Below, piece after piece: positions 18,156 to 27,172 of a stretch of 53,270 nt of DNA (within the stretch, counting starts at the first letter, position 1; every line of letters begins with the position of its first letter). The DNA comes from Rhodospirillales bacterium (GTDB lineage Bacteria; Pseudomonadota; Alphaproteobacteria; Acetobacterales; Acetobacteraceae): assembly GCA_947460455.1 (NCBI GenBank), contig CANHKG010000006.1, positions 1-53,270 of the forward strand, given 5' to 3'. Both the position numbers and the translations under genes were made by a program. Below the pieces are notes generated by a model. The model ran no database searches. It was not told the DNA's origin and was given only the letters and a program-made list of their open reading frames with translations.

Positions 18156-19343
18156 TTAGCGGCCGAAGGCGGACTTCAGGGCGGCGACCAGGTCGGTCTT
18201 TTCCCAGGTGAAGGTGCCCTTTTCCAGATCCGGCTCGCGGCCGAAATGGCCGTAGGCGCTGGTGATGCCGTAGATCGGGCGGTTGAGGTGCAGGTGCTCG
18301 CGGATGCCGCGGGGGCGGAGATCGACCAGCTCGCGCAGGGTCTTCTCCAGCTTGCTCTCATCCACCTCGTAGGGGTTGCCGTGCAGCTCGACATAGAGCG
18401 ACAGCGGGTGGGAGACGCCGATGGCGTAGCTGAGCTGCAGGGTGCAGCGATCGGCCAGGCCCGCGGCCACCACGTTCTTGGCGAGGTAGCGGCAGACATA
18501 GGCGGCGGAACGATCGACCTTGGTGGGGTCCTTGCCGCTGAACGCACCGCCACCGTGGGGCGCAGCCCCACCATACGTGTCCACGATGATCTTGCGCCCG
18601 GTGAGGCCGCAATCGCCATCCGGCCCGCCGATGACGAACTTGCCGGTGGGGTTGATGTAGATTTCCTTCTCCGCCGGCATCCAGCCCTTGGGCAGCACGC
18701 TTTCGATCAGCGGGAGCAGCTTCGCCTTGAGGGCGACCTGGTCCATGCCTTCCTCATGCTGGGTGGAGATCACGACCGAGGTGGCGGCGACCGGCTTGCC
18801 GTCGATGTACTTCAGCGTGACCTGGCTCTTGGCATCCGGCAGCAGGCCGGACACCGAGGCGTCGCCGTTGTTGCGGCGGTCGCGGATGGTACGCAGCAGC
18901 TCGTGCGAATAGTAGAGCGGGGCGGGCATCAGCGTTGGCGTTTCGCGGCAGGCGTAGCCGAACATGATGCCCTGGTCGCCCGCACCTTCATCCTTGTTGC
19001 CGGAGGCGTCGACGCCCACGGCGATGTCGGCGGACTGGGCGTGCAGGTGCACGGCGATGTCGGCATGCTTCCAGGAGAAGCCTTCCTGGTCGTAGCCGAT
19101 GTCCTTGATGGCCATGCGGGTGAGGTGGGTCAGCAGCTCCGGCGTGACGCTGTCGGGGCCGCGGGTTTCGCCGGCGAGGACCACGCGGTTGGTGGTGACG
19201 AGCGTTTCGCAGGCGACGCGCGCATAGGGGTCGGCGGCCAGGTAGGCATCGAGCACCGTGTCGCTGATGCGGTCGGCAACCTTGTCGGGATGGCCTTCCG
19301 AGACCGACTCGGATGTGAACAGGAATTCGCCCTTGTCGCGCAT
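18156..19343 (-). CDS. metK: S-adenosylmethionine synthetase
   Basis: A 395-residue enzyme that makes S-adenosylmethionine from methionine and ATP. Signatures: [20 protein letters not shown] at the N-terminus (catalytic His in GHPDK), [20 protein letters not shown] (ATP-binding motif), [18 protein letters not shown] (P-loop-like motif) and a complete C-terminus. [14 protein letters not shown] at 19343 is the usual start; the longer open frame upstream is non-coding. It is followed after one base by the apparent trmB start. No SAM riboswitch class could be recognised in the 160 bases upstream. Confidence 0.98.
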   Translation of the reverse strand: MRDKGEFLFTSESVSEGHPDKVADRISDTVLDAYLAADPYARVACETLVTTNRVVLAGETRGPDSVTPELLTHLTRMAIKDIGYDQEGFSWKHADIAVHLHAQSADIAVGVDASGNKDEGAGDQGIMFGYACRETPTLMPAPLYYSHELLRTIRDRRNNGDASVSGLLPDAKSQVTLKYIDGKPVAATSVVISTQHEEGMDQVALKAKLLPLIESVLPKGWMPAEKEIYINPTGKFVIGGPDGDCGLTGRKIIVDTYGGAAPHGGGAFSGKDPTKVDRSAAYVCRYLAKNVVAAGLADRCTLQLSYAIGVSHPLSLYVELHGNPYEVDESKLEKTLRELVDLRPRGIREHLHLNRPIYGITSAYGHFGREPDLEKGTFTWEKTDLVAALKSAFGR

Positions 19344-19503
19344 CGTAGGTTCCCGGAATGCTGTGCGTGGCCGACCGTGGCCGGGCCCCGAGGGAATCCG
19401 GGGCGACGCTGTGTGGCGGAAAGGGCCGGGGGGGTCAAGGCTTCGGACCTGGTGGGCGTGGCACACGATTGCGTGGATGCTTTGTTAAGCAGATGGGACG
19501 CCT

Positions 19504-20274
19504 TCAGCGCATCCCCAGCACGTCGCGCATATCGTAGAGGCCGGGCGGCTTGCTGGCGACCCAGAGGGCGGCGCGGATGGCGCCGGTGGCGAAGGCGCGG
19601 CGGTCCATGGCGCGGTGGGAGAGGGTGATCTGCTCGCCCGCCGCGGTGAAGATCAGGCTGTGTTCGCCGACGATCTGGCCGCCGCGCAGGGCGGCGAAGC
19701 CGATGGCGCCGGTTTTGCGGGCGCCGGTGTGGCCGTCTCGCCCGGATTCGGTGACATCCTCCAGCTTCACGCCGCGGCCGGCGGCCACCGCGCGGCCGAT
19801 GCCGACGGCGGTGCCGGAGGGGGCATCGACCTTCTGGCGGTGGTGCATTTCCAGGATCTCGGCGTCGTAGGTTTCGGCGGGCAGGGCCGCGGCCATGCGT
19901 TCGGCGAGGACCATGGTGAGGACGACGCCGGGGGAATAGTTGGGCGCGTACATCACCGGGATGGATTTCGCGGCCTGGGCGACGGCTGCTTCCTGTTCGG
20001 CGTTGAGGCCGGTGGTGCCGATGAGCCAGGCGCGGCCGGAGGCAGCCATGGCGGCGGCGTGGGGCAGGGTGGTGCTGGCGTGGGTGAATTCCACGACCAC
20101 GTCCGATGCGGCGGCGAGGGCGGCGAGATCGGCGAAGCTGCCGGCGGTGTTGGGCAGCGCCGTGCCGGGGGCGTCGATGCCGCCCGCGAGGGTGGCGCCC
20201 GCTGCGAGGGTTTCCTCGGCGAGAAGGCGGCCCATGCGGCCGGCGATGCCGGCGATGCCGATCCTGGTGGTCAT
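19504..20274 (-). CDS. dapB: 4-hydroxy-tetrahydrodipicolinate reductase
   Basis: A 256-residue NAD(P)H-dependent reductase of the diaminopimelate/lysine pathway. The N-terminal Rossmann motif is RIGIAGIAGRMGRLLAEE. SDVVVEFTHASTTLPHAA, LIGTTGLNAEQEAAV, YAPNYSPGVVLTMVLAERMA and the active-site region EILEMHHRQKVDAPSGTAVG are characteristic. The frame extends upstream, but MTTRIGIAGIAG at 20274 is the natural start. It lies upstream of metK on the same strand with a 160-base gap, so co-transcription is uncertain. Confidence 0.97.
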   Translation of the reverse strand: MTTRIGIAGIAGRMGRLLAEETLAAGATLAGGIDAPGTALPNTAGSFADLAALAAASDVVVEFTHASTTLPHAAAMAASGRAWLIGTTGLNAEQEAAVAQAAKSIPVMYAPNYSPGVVLTMVLAERMAAALPAETYDAEILEMHHRQKVDAPSGTAVGIGRAVAAGRGVKLEDVTESGRDGHTGARKTGAIGFAALRGGQIVGEHSLIFTAAGEQITLSHRAMDRRAFATGAIRAALWVASKPPGLYDMRDVLGMR

Positions 20275-20409
20275 GCTTTTGTCCCTGTGACGGCCCGGTG
20301 GGGTGCGATGCTGGGGCGCGATCCTGGGGCGGGTGGGGGCGGCGTGCAAGCTGGGCGTAGGTGGAACAGAATGTTAGTGGAATGAATGGGGTGTGGGTTG
20401 GTGGTTGGC

Positions 20410-21132
20410 TCAGGCGCCTTTTCCGAATCTTCGGCGGTTGTAGCGGGCGAAGGCGAGGGCGTTTTTGGGGATGGGGCGGTCGGTGGGGAGGAGGCCTGGC
20501 GGGGCGGCGTATGAGGCGACACCCCCCTCCGTACTCCCCCCGCATGTGCGGGGGGAGGGCAGTCTTTGTTTGCGGATGCGGGGCGGGCGCGGGGGGCCTT
20601 GGAACTGGAGGGGGGTGGGGAGGTCGAGGGCCAGGAGGCGGGTGGGGCCGCGCAGGATGCGGGCGATGGTGGCGCGGGCCTGGGCCGGAGCACGGGAGAG
20701 GATGGATTGGGTGCCGGGGTCGTTCAGGAGGTGGGTGAGCTGGCTGGCGTGGGCGCGGACGTGATGATCGGTGACGTGGGCGAGCCAGCCTTTGCGGCGG
20801 GGGAGGTAGGGCGTGGGGGCGCGCGTGCGGGTGGGGCGCGGGGTGCTGGGGCGCGGGGGCTGCCAGGTGCCTTCGGCGAGGCGGTGCAGGAGGGCGGCGA
20901 GGCGGGCATGGGCGCGGGCGAGTCGGGTGCGGGCCTGGAGAATACGGGCCATCAGCAGCGGCGCCGGGGTGAGGATGGCGAGTTGGGGGGCGGTGGGGAG
21001 GAGGTTGGCGAAGCTGGCGATGGCGAGGAAGAGGGGGCGGAAGACGGATTCCAGGCGCGCGGTCAAATCCAGCCCCGGGTGGGGTGGGTGGTCGTGTGCA
21101 ACCGGTACGGGGTTGTGCCATGCCCATGTCAT
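20410..21132 (-). CDS. Hypothetical protein, leaderless gene carrying an internal palindromic repeat
   Basis: A basic protein of 240 residues that I cannot assign to a function. It begins MTWAWHNPVPVAHDHPPHPG and has a helical, weakly hydrophobic segment PLFLAIASFANLLPTAPQLA followed by a long Ala/Leu/Arg-rich helix (MARILQARTRLARAHARLAA). A second conserved-looking block is KGWLAHVTDHHVRAHASQLT followed by RGPTRLLALDLPTPLQFQGP. The C-terminal region is Pro/Arg-rich and includes a stretch encoded by a perfect palindrome (20534-20557). The start at 21132 sits seven bases after a good -10, so the mRNA is probably leaderless; an in-frame ATG at 21168 would overlap the -35. High basicity suggests nucleic-acid or ribosome contact, but this is only a guess. 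Confidence 0.65.
   Translation of the reverse strand: MTWAWHNPVPVAHDHPPHPGLDLTARLESVFRPLFLAIASFANLLPTAPQLAILTPAPLLMARILQARTRLARAHARLAALLHRLAEGTWQPPRPSTPRPTRTRAPTPYLPRRKGWLAHVTDHHVRAHASQLTHLLNDPGTQSILSRAPAQARATIARILRGPTRLLALDLPTPLQFQGPPRPPRIRKQRLPSPRTCGGSTEGGVASYAAPPGLLPTDRPIPKNALAFARYNRRRFGKGA
20534..20557. repeat. Perfect palindrome inside a coding region (REP-like)
   Basis: Arms of 11 bases (20534-20544 and 20547-20557), C/G-rich with six consecutive C and G, separated by two bases. It lies within the 3' part of the hypothetical gene and codes for a Pro/Ser/Arg/Gly-rich stretch. Its form suggests a REP-type palindrome inserted in frame; only this copy is recognised in the window. Confidence 0.55.
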
Positions 21133-21139
21133 GGATGGG

Positions 21140-21168
21140 AATATACGCCCAGCGACGGAGCGATGCAA
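21140..21168 (-). promoter_or_regulatory. Predicted sigma-70-type promoter for leaderless transcription
   Basis: On the minus strand TTGCAT (21168-21163) and TATATT (21145-21140) are separated by 17 bases. The ATG at 21132 begins eight bases downstream of the -10, where transcription would be expected to start, and no Shine-Dalgarno fits. An A/T-rich block (about 21177-21204) further upstream could act as an UP-like element. Confidence 0.65.
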
Positions 21169-21215
21169 GGGAAGGTTAGCAAATTTATTTAACGAGTCGG
21201 TTTTGGGTGTGGCAG

Positions 21216-21235
21216 GCCCGCATCGAGATGCGGGC
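21216..21235. terminator. Stem-loop after the TRIC-family gene
   Basis: A 9-bp perfect stem (21216-21224 with 21227-21235) with a two-base loop, directly abutting the TAG stop of the channel gene on the minus strand. There is no U-tract, so it may be a repeat-type hairpin or a 3'-end stabiliser rather than a true intrinsic terminator. Confidence 0.5.
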
Positions 21236-21867
21236 TACGGGGGGGAGGGGGGCGTACCGGCGCGCGCGGCGGTGGGGAGGCGCCAGCCGCGGTAGATGGC
21301 CATGAGGCGGAGGAAGAAGCAGACGGCGGCGCCGAGGGGGACGGCCAGCGTGGGGGGCAGGCCGAAGGTGTCGGCCAGGACGACGACGAGGGCGCCGAGC
21401 AGGGCGGCCAGGGCGTAGATCTCGGCCTGGAAGACCACCGGGACGCGGGCGGTGAGGACATCGCGGACGATGCCGCCGCCGATGCCGGTGACCATGCCGA
21501 GGACGGCGGACATCGGGGCGTTCAGCTTGTGCTCCAGCGCGATCTGGGCGCCGGCGGCGGCGAAGACGCCGAGGCCGGCGGCATCGAAGAACTGCACGGG
21601 ATGGCCGAGGCGCTCTGGCAGGGCAGGGCGGAGGAAGCAGGCGAGACCGGCGGCGGCGGCGAGGGCGATGGGGTGCCAGTTGGCGATGGAGGCCGGGGGA
21701 ATGGCGCCGATCAGCAGGTCGCGCAGGATACCGCCCGACACCGCCGTGACGATGGCGAGGACCAGGACGCCGAACAGGTCCATGCGGGCGCGCACGGCCA
21801 GGGTGGCGCCGCTGAGGGCGAAGGCGATGGTGCCGGCGAGATCGAAGAGGCGGAGGAGAGGGTCCAT
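21235..21867 (-). CDS. TRIC / UPF0126 (YadS-like) cation channel family protein
   Basis: A 210-residue integral membrane protein with about seven hydrophobic helices. It is an internal duplication of a three-helix unit, each with the family's Gly-rich motif: TAVSGGILRDLLIGAIPPAS in the first half and TGIGGGIVRDVLTARVPVVF in the second. LDLAGTIAFALSGATLAVRA-like and DAAGLGVFAAAGAQIALEHK segments begin the two halves. Prokaryotic members form trimeric cation channels. The start ATG at 21867 has no obvious Shine-Dalgarno. Function in this organism is not known beyond the family. Confidence 0.88.
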   Translation of the reverse strand: MDPLLRLFDLAGTIAFALSGATLAVRARMDLFGVLVLAIVTAVSGGILRDLLIGAIPPASIANWHPIALAAAAGLACFLRPALPERLGHPVQFFDAAGLGVFAAAGAQIALEHKLNAPMSAVLGMVTGIGGGIVRDVLTARVPVVFQAEIYALAALLGALVVVLADTFGLPPTLAVPLGAAVCFFLRLMAIYRGWRLPTAARAGTPPSPP

Positions 21868-21894
21868 CCGTGAGGAATAGCGCGGGGGGCCGGT

Positions 21895-21981
21895 TTAGCC
21901 GAGACGGCGCCGGAGGCGGTGGGTCAGCCGAGGAGCCGCCGGAGGCGGTTGGTCAGCTAAGGAGCCGCCGGAGGCGGCCGG
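21895..21981. repeat. Three 29-bp tandem repeats at the methyltransferase 3' end
   Basis: Units start at 21895, 21924 and 21953 with a period of exactly 29. Units two and three differ at only a few positions; unit one is more diverged. Each contains CCGCC-GGA-GGCGG, a short hairpin. On the minus strand the unit at 21953-21981 is the end of the methyltransferase gene including its TGA; the other two repeat this end, again with stop codons (TGA, TAA), in other frames. Confidence 0.8.
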
Positions 21982-22627
21982 CAATGCGCCTGGGCAGGCT
22001 GCGGGGCGGTGGGGGCGGCGGTTCCGGCAGTGGGGTGGGGGCGCCGGTGAAGAGGCCTGGCAGGTCGTAGATGAAGGTTTCCGGCGTGGGGGCGGTTTTG
22101 GTGCCGAAGAGGCAGGAGTTCAGGAAGGCGGGGCGGGTGATGCCGACGACGGAATGGATCTCGGCGGGGAACTCATGCAGCGTGCCGCCGATGGTGAAGC
22201 CCATCTGCGGCGGGAACATCGCCGCCAGCGCCTCTGTCGAGAAGCGGAAATAGTCGCTGGGATAGGCGTGCAGATGGAAGGTCTGGTGCGTTTGGATGAA
22301 CAGGCGGCCGCCGACCTTGAGGCATTTCAGGATCTCGTGGGCGGCGAGGAACGGGTATTTCAGGTGCTCGAAGGTGGAGAGCGAGATGATCGCGTCGAAG
22401 CTTTCGGGGGTGAAGGCTTCGGACAGCGAATGGGCGTCTGCCACCACGTCGACATCGAGGCCGGCCTGGAAATCGGTGCCGATATACTCGGCGGCGCCGG
22501 GGAAGAGGGCGCGCGAGATCGACGGCTTGTCTGGCTGGGAGCGGCAGGTGCCGAGCTCCAGGATGCGGGCCGCCGGGATCTGGCGGACATCGAGGATGAA
22601 GCGGTTCCAGATGTTCTCGTCGGTCAT
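21953..22627 (-). CDS. Class I SAM-dependent methyltransferase
   Basis: A 224-residue protein. Motif I lies near residues 20-30 in IPAARILELGTCRSQPDKPS, an acidic motif II follows in AEYIGTDFQAGLDVDVVAD, and AFTPESFDAIISLSTFEHLK matches post-I motifs of Methyltransf_11-like enzymes, with KCLKVGGRLFIQTHQTFHLH afterwards. HAYPSDYFRFSTEALAAMFP is found in methyltransferases encoded near glycan or sugar clusters. The C-terminal 30 residues are low-complexity (six or more consecutive Pro, then Arg-rich). GGAG lies seven bases before the ATG at 22627. The substrate is unknown. The 3' end is tandemly repeated. Confidence 0.82.
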   Translation of the reverse strand: MTDENIWNRFILDVRQIPAARILELGTCRSQPDKPSISRALFPGAAEYIGTDFQAGLDVDVVADAHSLSEAFTPESFDAIISLSTFEHLKYPFLAAHEILKCLKVGGRLFIQTHQTFHLHAYPSDYFRFSTEALAAMFPPQMGFTIGGTLHEFPAEIHSVVGITRPAFLNSCLFGTKTAPTPETFIYDLPGLFTGAPTPLPEPPPPPPRSLPRRIAGRLRRLLS

Positions 22628-22756
22628 GGCGGCTCCGCGGAGGGTTGGCGGGGAGGCGGGGCGGCCGAAGCCCGTGCATCAGGGGCGGCAACGCGCCGTG
22701 TGATCCGTTACGCATCGCACGGGTGGGCGAGTCGCGGTGTGTTGGGAGGAGGCGCG

Positions 22757-23194
22757 CTATTCGGAGCGTGGAACGTGGCGCAGCCTGCGTTCCTGGTGCA
22801 GTTGCAGAAGGCGGTTGCGAATGTGGGCGAAGAAACGGGGTGGCAGCATGCCGTACTCAATGCGGCCGGGTGTGATGCCGGGGCGGGGCCGCAGGTCTGG
22901 GCCGGGCCAGTGGAAGTCGTTGACTTCCGTGACGACGACCCAGGAGGGCTGATCGTCGAGGCCCAGATGGGCTTTCAGGGCGGGAGGGAGTTCGATCGCG
23001 TCGGCCGGGTTGCTGGGCGGGGTGTGGGTGACCGGCACGACCGTGACGGTTTCGCGGCCGGCGATGACCTGGCGGGCGGCGACGATGGCGCAGGGGCGGT
23101 TCTTGCGGCCTTCCTCGGCGCCGCTGACGTGCTCCCTGGCCCAGAGATAGGCGTAGGAGATGACGAGGCCTGGCTGAGGCTTCGGCAGGCTCAC
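22757..23194 (-). CDS. PemK/MazF-like toxin of a type II toxin-antitoxin pair
   Basis: A 145-residue protein with features of the PemK/MazF endoribonuclease superfamily: GLVISYAYLWAREHVSGAEE at the start, KNRPCAIVAARQVIAGRETV (the R-P-C-x-I/V-x strand), VTVVPVTHTPPSNPADAIEL (the P-V-T-h-T strand) and the later SWVVVTEVNDFHWPGPDL. MazF-type toxins cut RNA at short sequence motifs. The start is a GTG at 23194 overlapping the antitoxin stop by four bases (GTGA), so the two are translationally coupled. The N-terminal insertion WAREHVSGAEEGR is longer than in classical MazF, so this is a divergent subfamily and activity is inferred. Confidence 0.78.
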   Translation of the reverse strand: MSLPKPQPGLVISYAYLWAREHVSGAEEGRKNRPCAIVAARQVIAGRETVTVVPVTHTPPSNPADAIELPPALKAHLGLDDQPSWVVVTEVNDFHWPGPDLRPRPGITPGRIEYGMLPPRFFAHIRNRLLQLHQERRLRHVPRSE

Positions 23195-23451
23195 GGGGTC
23201 CAGTCTTTGACGACCTCATCGAGCGCTGCGAATTCTGGCGCCACGGCGCTTTCGGCGATGGCCCTGAGCGTGTCGGGGTCGAGGTCTTCGACCGGGCGGG
23301 CGATGCGGCCTTTCATCATGAGTTCGAAGAAGGCTGCGGACATGAGGACCGTATGGGGGCGGCCGTTCTTGGTGATGGCGACAGGGCGCTGCAGGGCGGC
23401 ATCCTGGTAGCGGCCGACATTCTGCTGGAATTCGGTGGCGGTGATTTTCAT
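23191..23451 (-). CDS. Phd/YefM-like antitoxin
   Basis: An 86-residue protein. The N-terminal MKITATEFQQNVGRYQDAAL, ITKNGRPHTVLMSAAFFELM is the classic Phd/YefM DNA-binding fold (M-x-i/v-s-a-x-e-f...N-G...p-v-v-l-x). The C-terminal half is acidic and likely the toxin-binding tail (EDLDPDTLRAIAESAVAPEF). AGGAG lies seven bases before the ATG at 23451; an in-frame ATG at 23472 lies within the operator. The gene precedes the toxin and overlaps it by four bases. Phd/YefM antitoxins usually partner Doc or YoeB toxins, so a PemK-like partner is less common. Confidence 0.85.
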   Translation of the reverse strand: MKITATEFQQNVGRYQDAALQRPVAITKNGRPHTVLMSAAFFELMMKGRIARPVEDLDPDTLRAIAESAVAPEFAALDEVVKDWTP

Positions 23452-23463
23452 GGCGGGCTCCTG

Positions 23464-23498
23464 GCTATCCATTTTAGATAAAGTGGATAGCTCTGCAA
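23464..23498 (-). promoter_or_regulatory. Toxin-antitoxin promoter with overlapping palindromic operator
   Basis: A near-perfect 28-base palindrome (23464-23491) has outer arms GCTATCCA/TGGATAGC and inner arms TTTA/TAAA with one mismatched pair. It overlaps a minus-strand promoter: TTGCAG (23498-23493), 16-base spacer, TAAAAT (23476-23471). The antitoxin ATG is 13 bases downstream of the palindrome. This is the arrangement expected for antitoxin-mediated autorepression. Confidence 0.78.
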
Positions 23499-23735
23499 CC
23501 TGGGATCGTTCCTACCGAAGGATTCCGAGGACCGCCACGCCAGAGAGTTCCATGCGGCTCAATCGATGCCCGTTCGACACCCTGGAATCTTGTTTGCCAG
23601 CCACTGGCTGGCATCTTGAAGCCGCCACGCCGGAATGGCGGCGATGGGCAAATCGATAGGGTCTGGGGCCCAAGCCGTCGCGCGAAGGTGCGCTCGAGTC
23701 CCTGCGGGGTCGAGGGGCAGAGCCCTCGCCTGTGC
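23492..23735. other. Non-coding stretch between dnaJ and the toxin-antitoxin locus
   Basis: No gene is supported here. Two clear hairpins are present: 9-bp arms at 23595-23603/23605-23613 around one base, and 7-bp arms at 23621-23627/23636-23642. The part next to dnaJ (about 23690-23730) contains a further GAGGG/CCCTC-type inverted repeat. The whole looks like accumulated intergenic repeat sequence, perhaps including the dnaJ 3' end. Confidence 0.4.
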
Positions 23736-24869
23736 TTAGCTGCGCCCGCCTTCGAAGAATTCCTTCACCTTGGCGAAGAAGCCTTCGGATTCCGGGCTGC
23801 CCTTGGTGCTGCCTTTGCCTTCGGCCTCGAATTCCTCCAGCAATTCGCGCTGGCGCTTGGTGAGGCTTTGCGGGGTTTCGACGGCGACCTGGATGTACAT
23901 GTCGCCGCGGGCGGCGCTGCGCAACACGGAAAAACCTTTGCCGCGGAGGCGGAATTGTTCGCCGGACTGGGTGCCGGCGGGGATTTTGACGCGGGCCTTG
24001 GTGCCGTCGATGGCGGGGACTTCGACTTCGCCGCCGAGGGCGGCCTGGGTCATGCGGAGGGGGACGCGGCAGAAGATGTTGGCGCCGTCGCGCTGGAAGA
24101 TTTCGTGCGGGCGGAGGCCGACATGGACGTAGAGGTCGCCGGCCGGGGCGCCGGGGCCGCCGGCTTCGCCTTCGCCGGTGAGGCGGATGCGGGTGCCGTC
24201 TTCCACGCCGGCGGGGATCTGGACGGAGAGCGTGCGTTCGCGCTGGACGGTGCCGGCACCTTGGCAGATGCGGCAGGGGTTGCGGATGGTCTGGCCGCGG
24301 CCCTGGCAGGTGACGCAGGTGCGTTCGACGAGGAAGAAGCCCTGCTGCATGCGGACCTTGCCCGCGCCCTGGCAGGTGGGGCAGGTCTCGACCGCCTTGG
24401 CGTCTTTCGTTTCGGAGCCGGTGGCATTGCAGGCCTCGCAGGAGACGCGGGTGGGGACGCGGAGCTGGACCTTGGTGCCGGAGAAGGCCTGGGAGAGGTC
24501 GATTTCCACCGCGGCGCGGATGTCGTTGCCGCCGCGCGGGCCGCGGCTGCGGCCGCCCATCTGGCCGAACATCTGGTCGAAGATGTCGCCCAAGCCGCCG
24601 CCGCCGAAATCGAATCCGCCGGCCTGCTGGCCGCCGCCGCCATTCTCGAAGGCGGCGTGGCCGAAGCGGTCGTAGGCGGCGCGCTTCTGCTCGTCCTTGA
24701 GGACGTCGTAGGCTTCGCTGACTTCCTTGAACTTGGCTTCGGCCGCGGCATCCCCGGGGTTGCGGTCTGGGTGGTACTGCATGGCGAGCTTGCGGTACGC
24801 CTTCTTGAGGTCGTCTGCGCTGGCGTCGCGGGCGGAGCCCAGGGTGGAGTAGTAGTCGGCCTTGGCCAT
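23736..24869 (-). CDS. dnaJ: Chaperone DnaJ (Hsp40)
   Basis: A 377-residue co-chaperone that stimulates DnaK ATPase and delivers substrates. The J domain (1-70) has HPD at residues 33-35. A Gly/Phe-rich region follows (about 75-115). The zinc-binding domain has four C-x-x-C motifs ([32 protein letters not shown]). The C-terminal beta domains include [20 protein letters not shown] and [12 protein letters not shown]. The first zinc motif has Ala where Gly is usual (CNATG), which should not affect the Cys ligands. It lies downstream of dnaK, separated by the composite three-hairpin element. Confidence 0.98.
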   Translation of the reverse strand: MAKADYYSTLGSARDASADDLKKAYRKLAMQYHPDRNPGDAAAEAKFKEVSEAYDVLKDEQKRAAYDRFGHAAFENGGGGQQAGGFDFGGGGLGDIFDQMFGQMGGRSRGPRGGNDIRAAVEIDLSQAFSGTKVQLRVPTRVSCEACNATGSETKDAKAVETCPTCQGAGKVRMQQGFFLVERTCVTCQGRGQTIRNPCRICQGAGTVQRERTLSVQIPAGVEDGTRIRLTGEGEAGGPGAPAGDLYVHVGLRPHEIFQRDGANIFCRVPLRMTQAALGGEVEVPAIDGTKARVKIPAGTQSGEQFRLRGKGFSVLRSAARGDMYIQVAVETPQSLTKRQRELLEEFEAEGKGSTKGSPESEGFFAKVKEFFEGGRS

Positions 24870-24980
24870 GTTCAGCCCTCAGTGTGGCGCTGAAGATCAG
24901 GGCCTCGGCACGCATTAGCGGCTTCGGCCCGGTTTTCGCAACGGGCGCATGCCTTTGGGGAGCCCGAAAGGAAGGAAGGC

Positions 24981-25095
24981 CTTCTTTTTCTGAAGAAAAA
25001 GAAGCAAAAAGACTTTCATTCATTGATGCGGAGAAGCCACGCCTCTCCGCATCAGGTCAGAAAAGTTTTTTGGTTCTTTTTTTCAAAAAAGAACC
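24981..25095. repeat. Composite three-hairpin element, copy 1
   Basis: Three consecutive perfect 11-bp hairpins: T/A-rich hairpin A (24981-25004), a G/C-rich central hairpin (25024-25034 with 25044-25054) and T/A-rich hairpin B (25072-25082 with 25085-25095). Read on the minus strand the order is B, AAAAAACTTTT, centre, A. The same architecture recurs at 49220-49331 with matching A and B but a different centre. It lies directly after the dnaK stop, so hairpin B can act as the dnaK terminator and limit readthrough into dnaJ. Confidence 0.85.
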
Positions 25096-25106
25096 GCTTC
25101 CTTGCC

Positions 25107-27047
<1,941 letters not shown>

Positions 27048-27114
27048 GTGTGTCTCCTTCTAGCGGGTCCGGCCGGCCCGAAGCACCGGTGGGACCCCCG
27101 TTATGACGTAGCCG

Positions 27115-27143
27115 ATGTATTCAGCGCCCTGCCCCGCGGCAAG
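27115..27143 (-). promoter_or_regulatory. Possible heat-shock-type promoter of dnaK
   Basis: On the minus strand CTTGCC (27143-27138) lies 17 bases from ATACAT (27120-27115). A -35 beginning CTTG is shared by RpoH-dependent promoters of alphaproteobacteria; the -10 is not diagnostic. No CIRCE inverted repeat (TTAGCACTC/GAGTGCTAA) is seen in this gap. Confidence 0.35.
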
Positions 27144-27172
27144 GGGGTGGGGGCGGCATAAGTGATGAATTT

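Noticed and set aside
19344-19466. Upstream extension of metK by 41 codons
   Set aside because: No resemblance to MetK N-termini; the family starts a few residues before [13 protein letters not shown].
19344-19503. SAM riboswitch before metK
   Set aside because: The region was read for SAM-II and SAM/SAH-like features, but no convincing pattern was found. A covariance-model search would be decisive.
20410-23498. Genomic island inserted between dapB and dnaJ
   Set aside because: The genes are accessory in type, but no integrase, att-like direct repeat, tRNA or clear base-composition shift is visible, so an island is not claimed.
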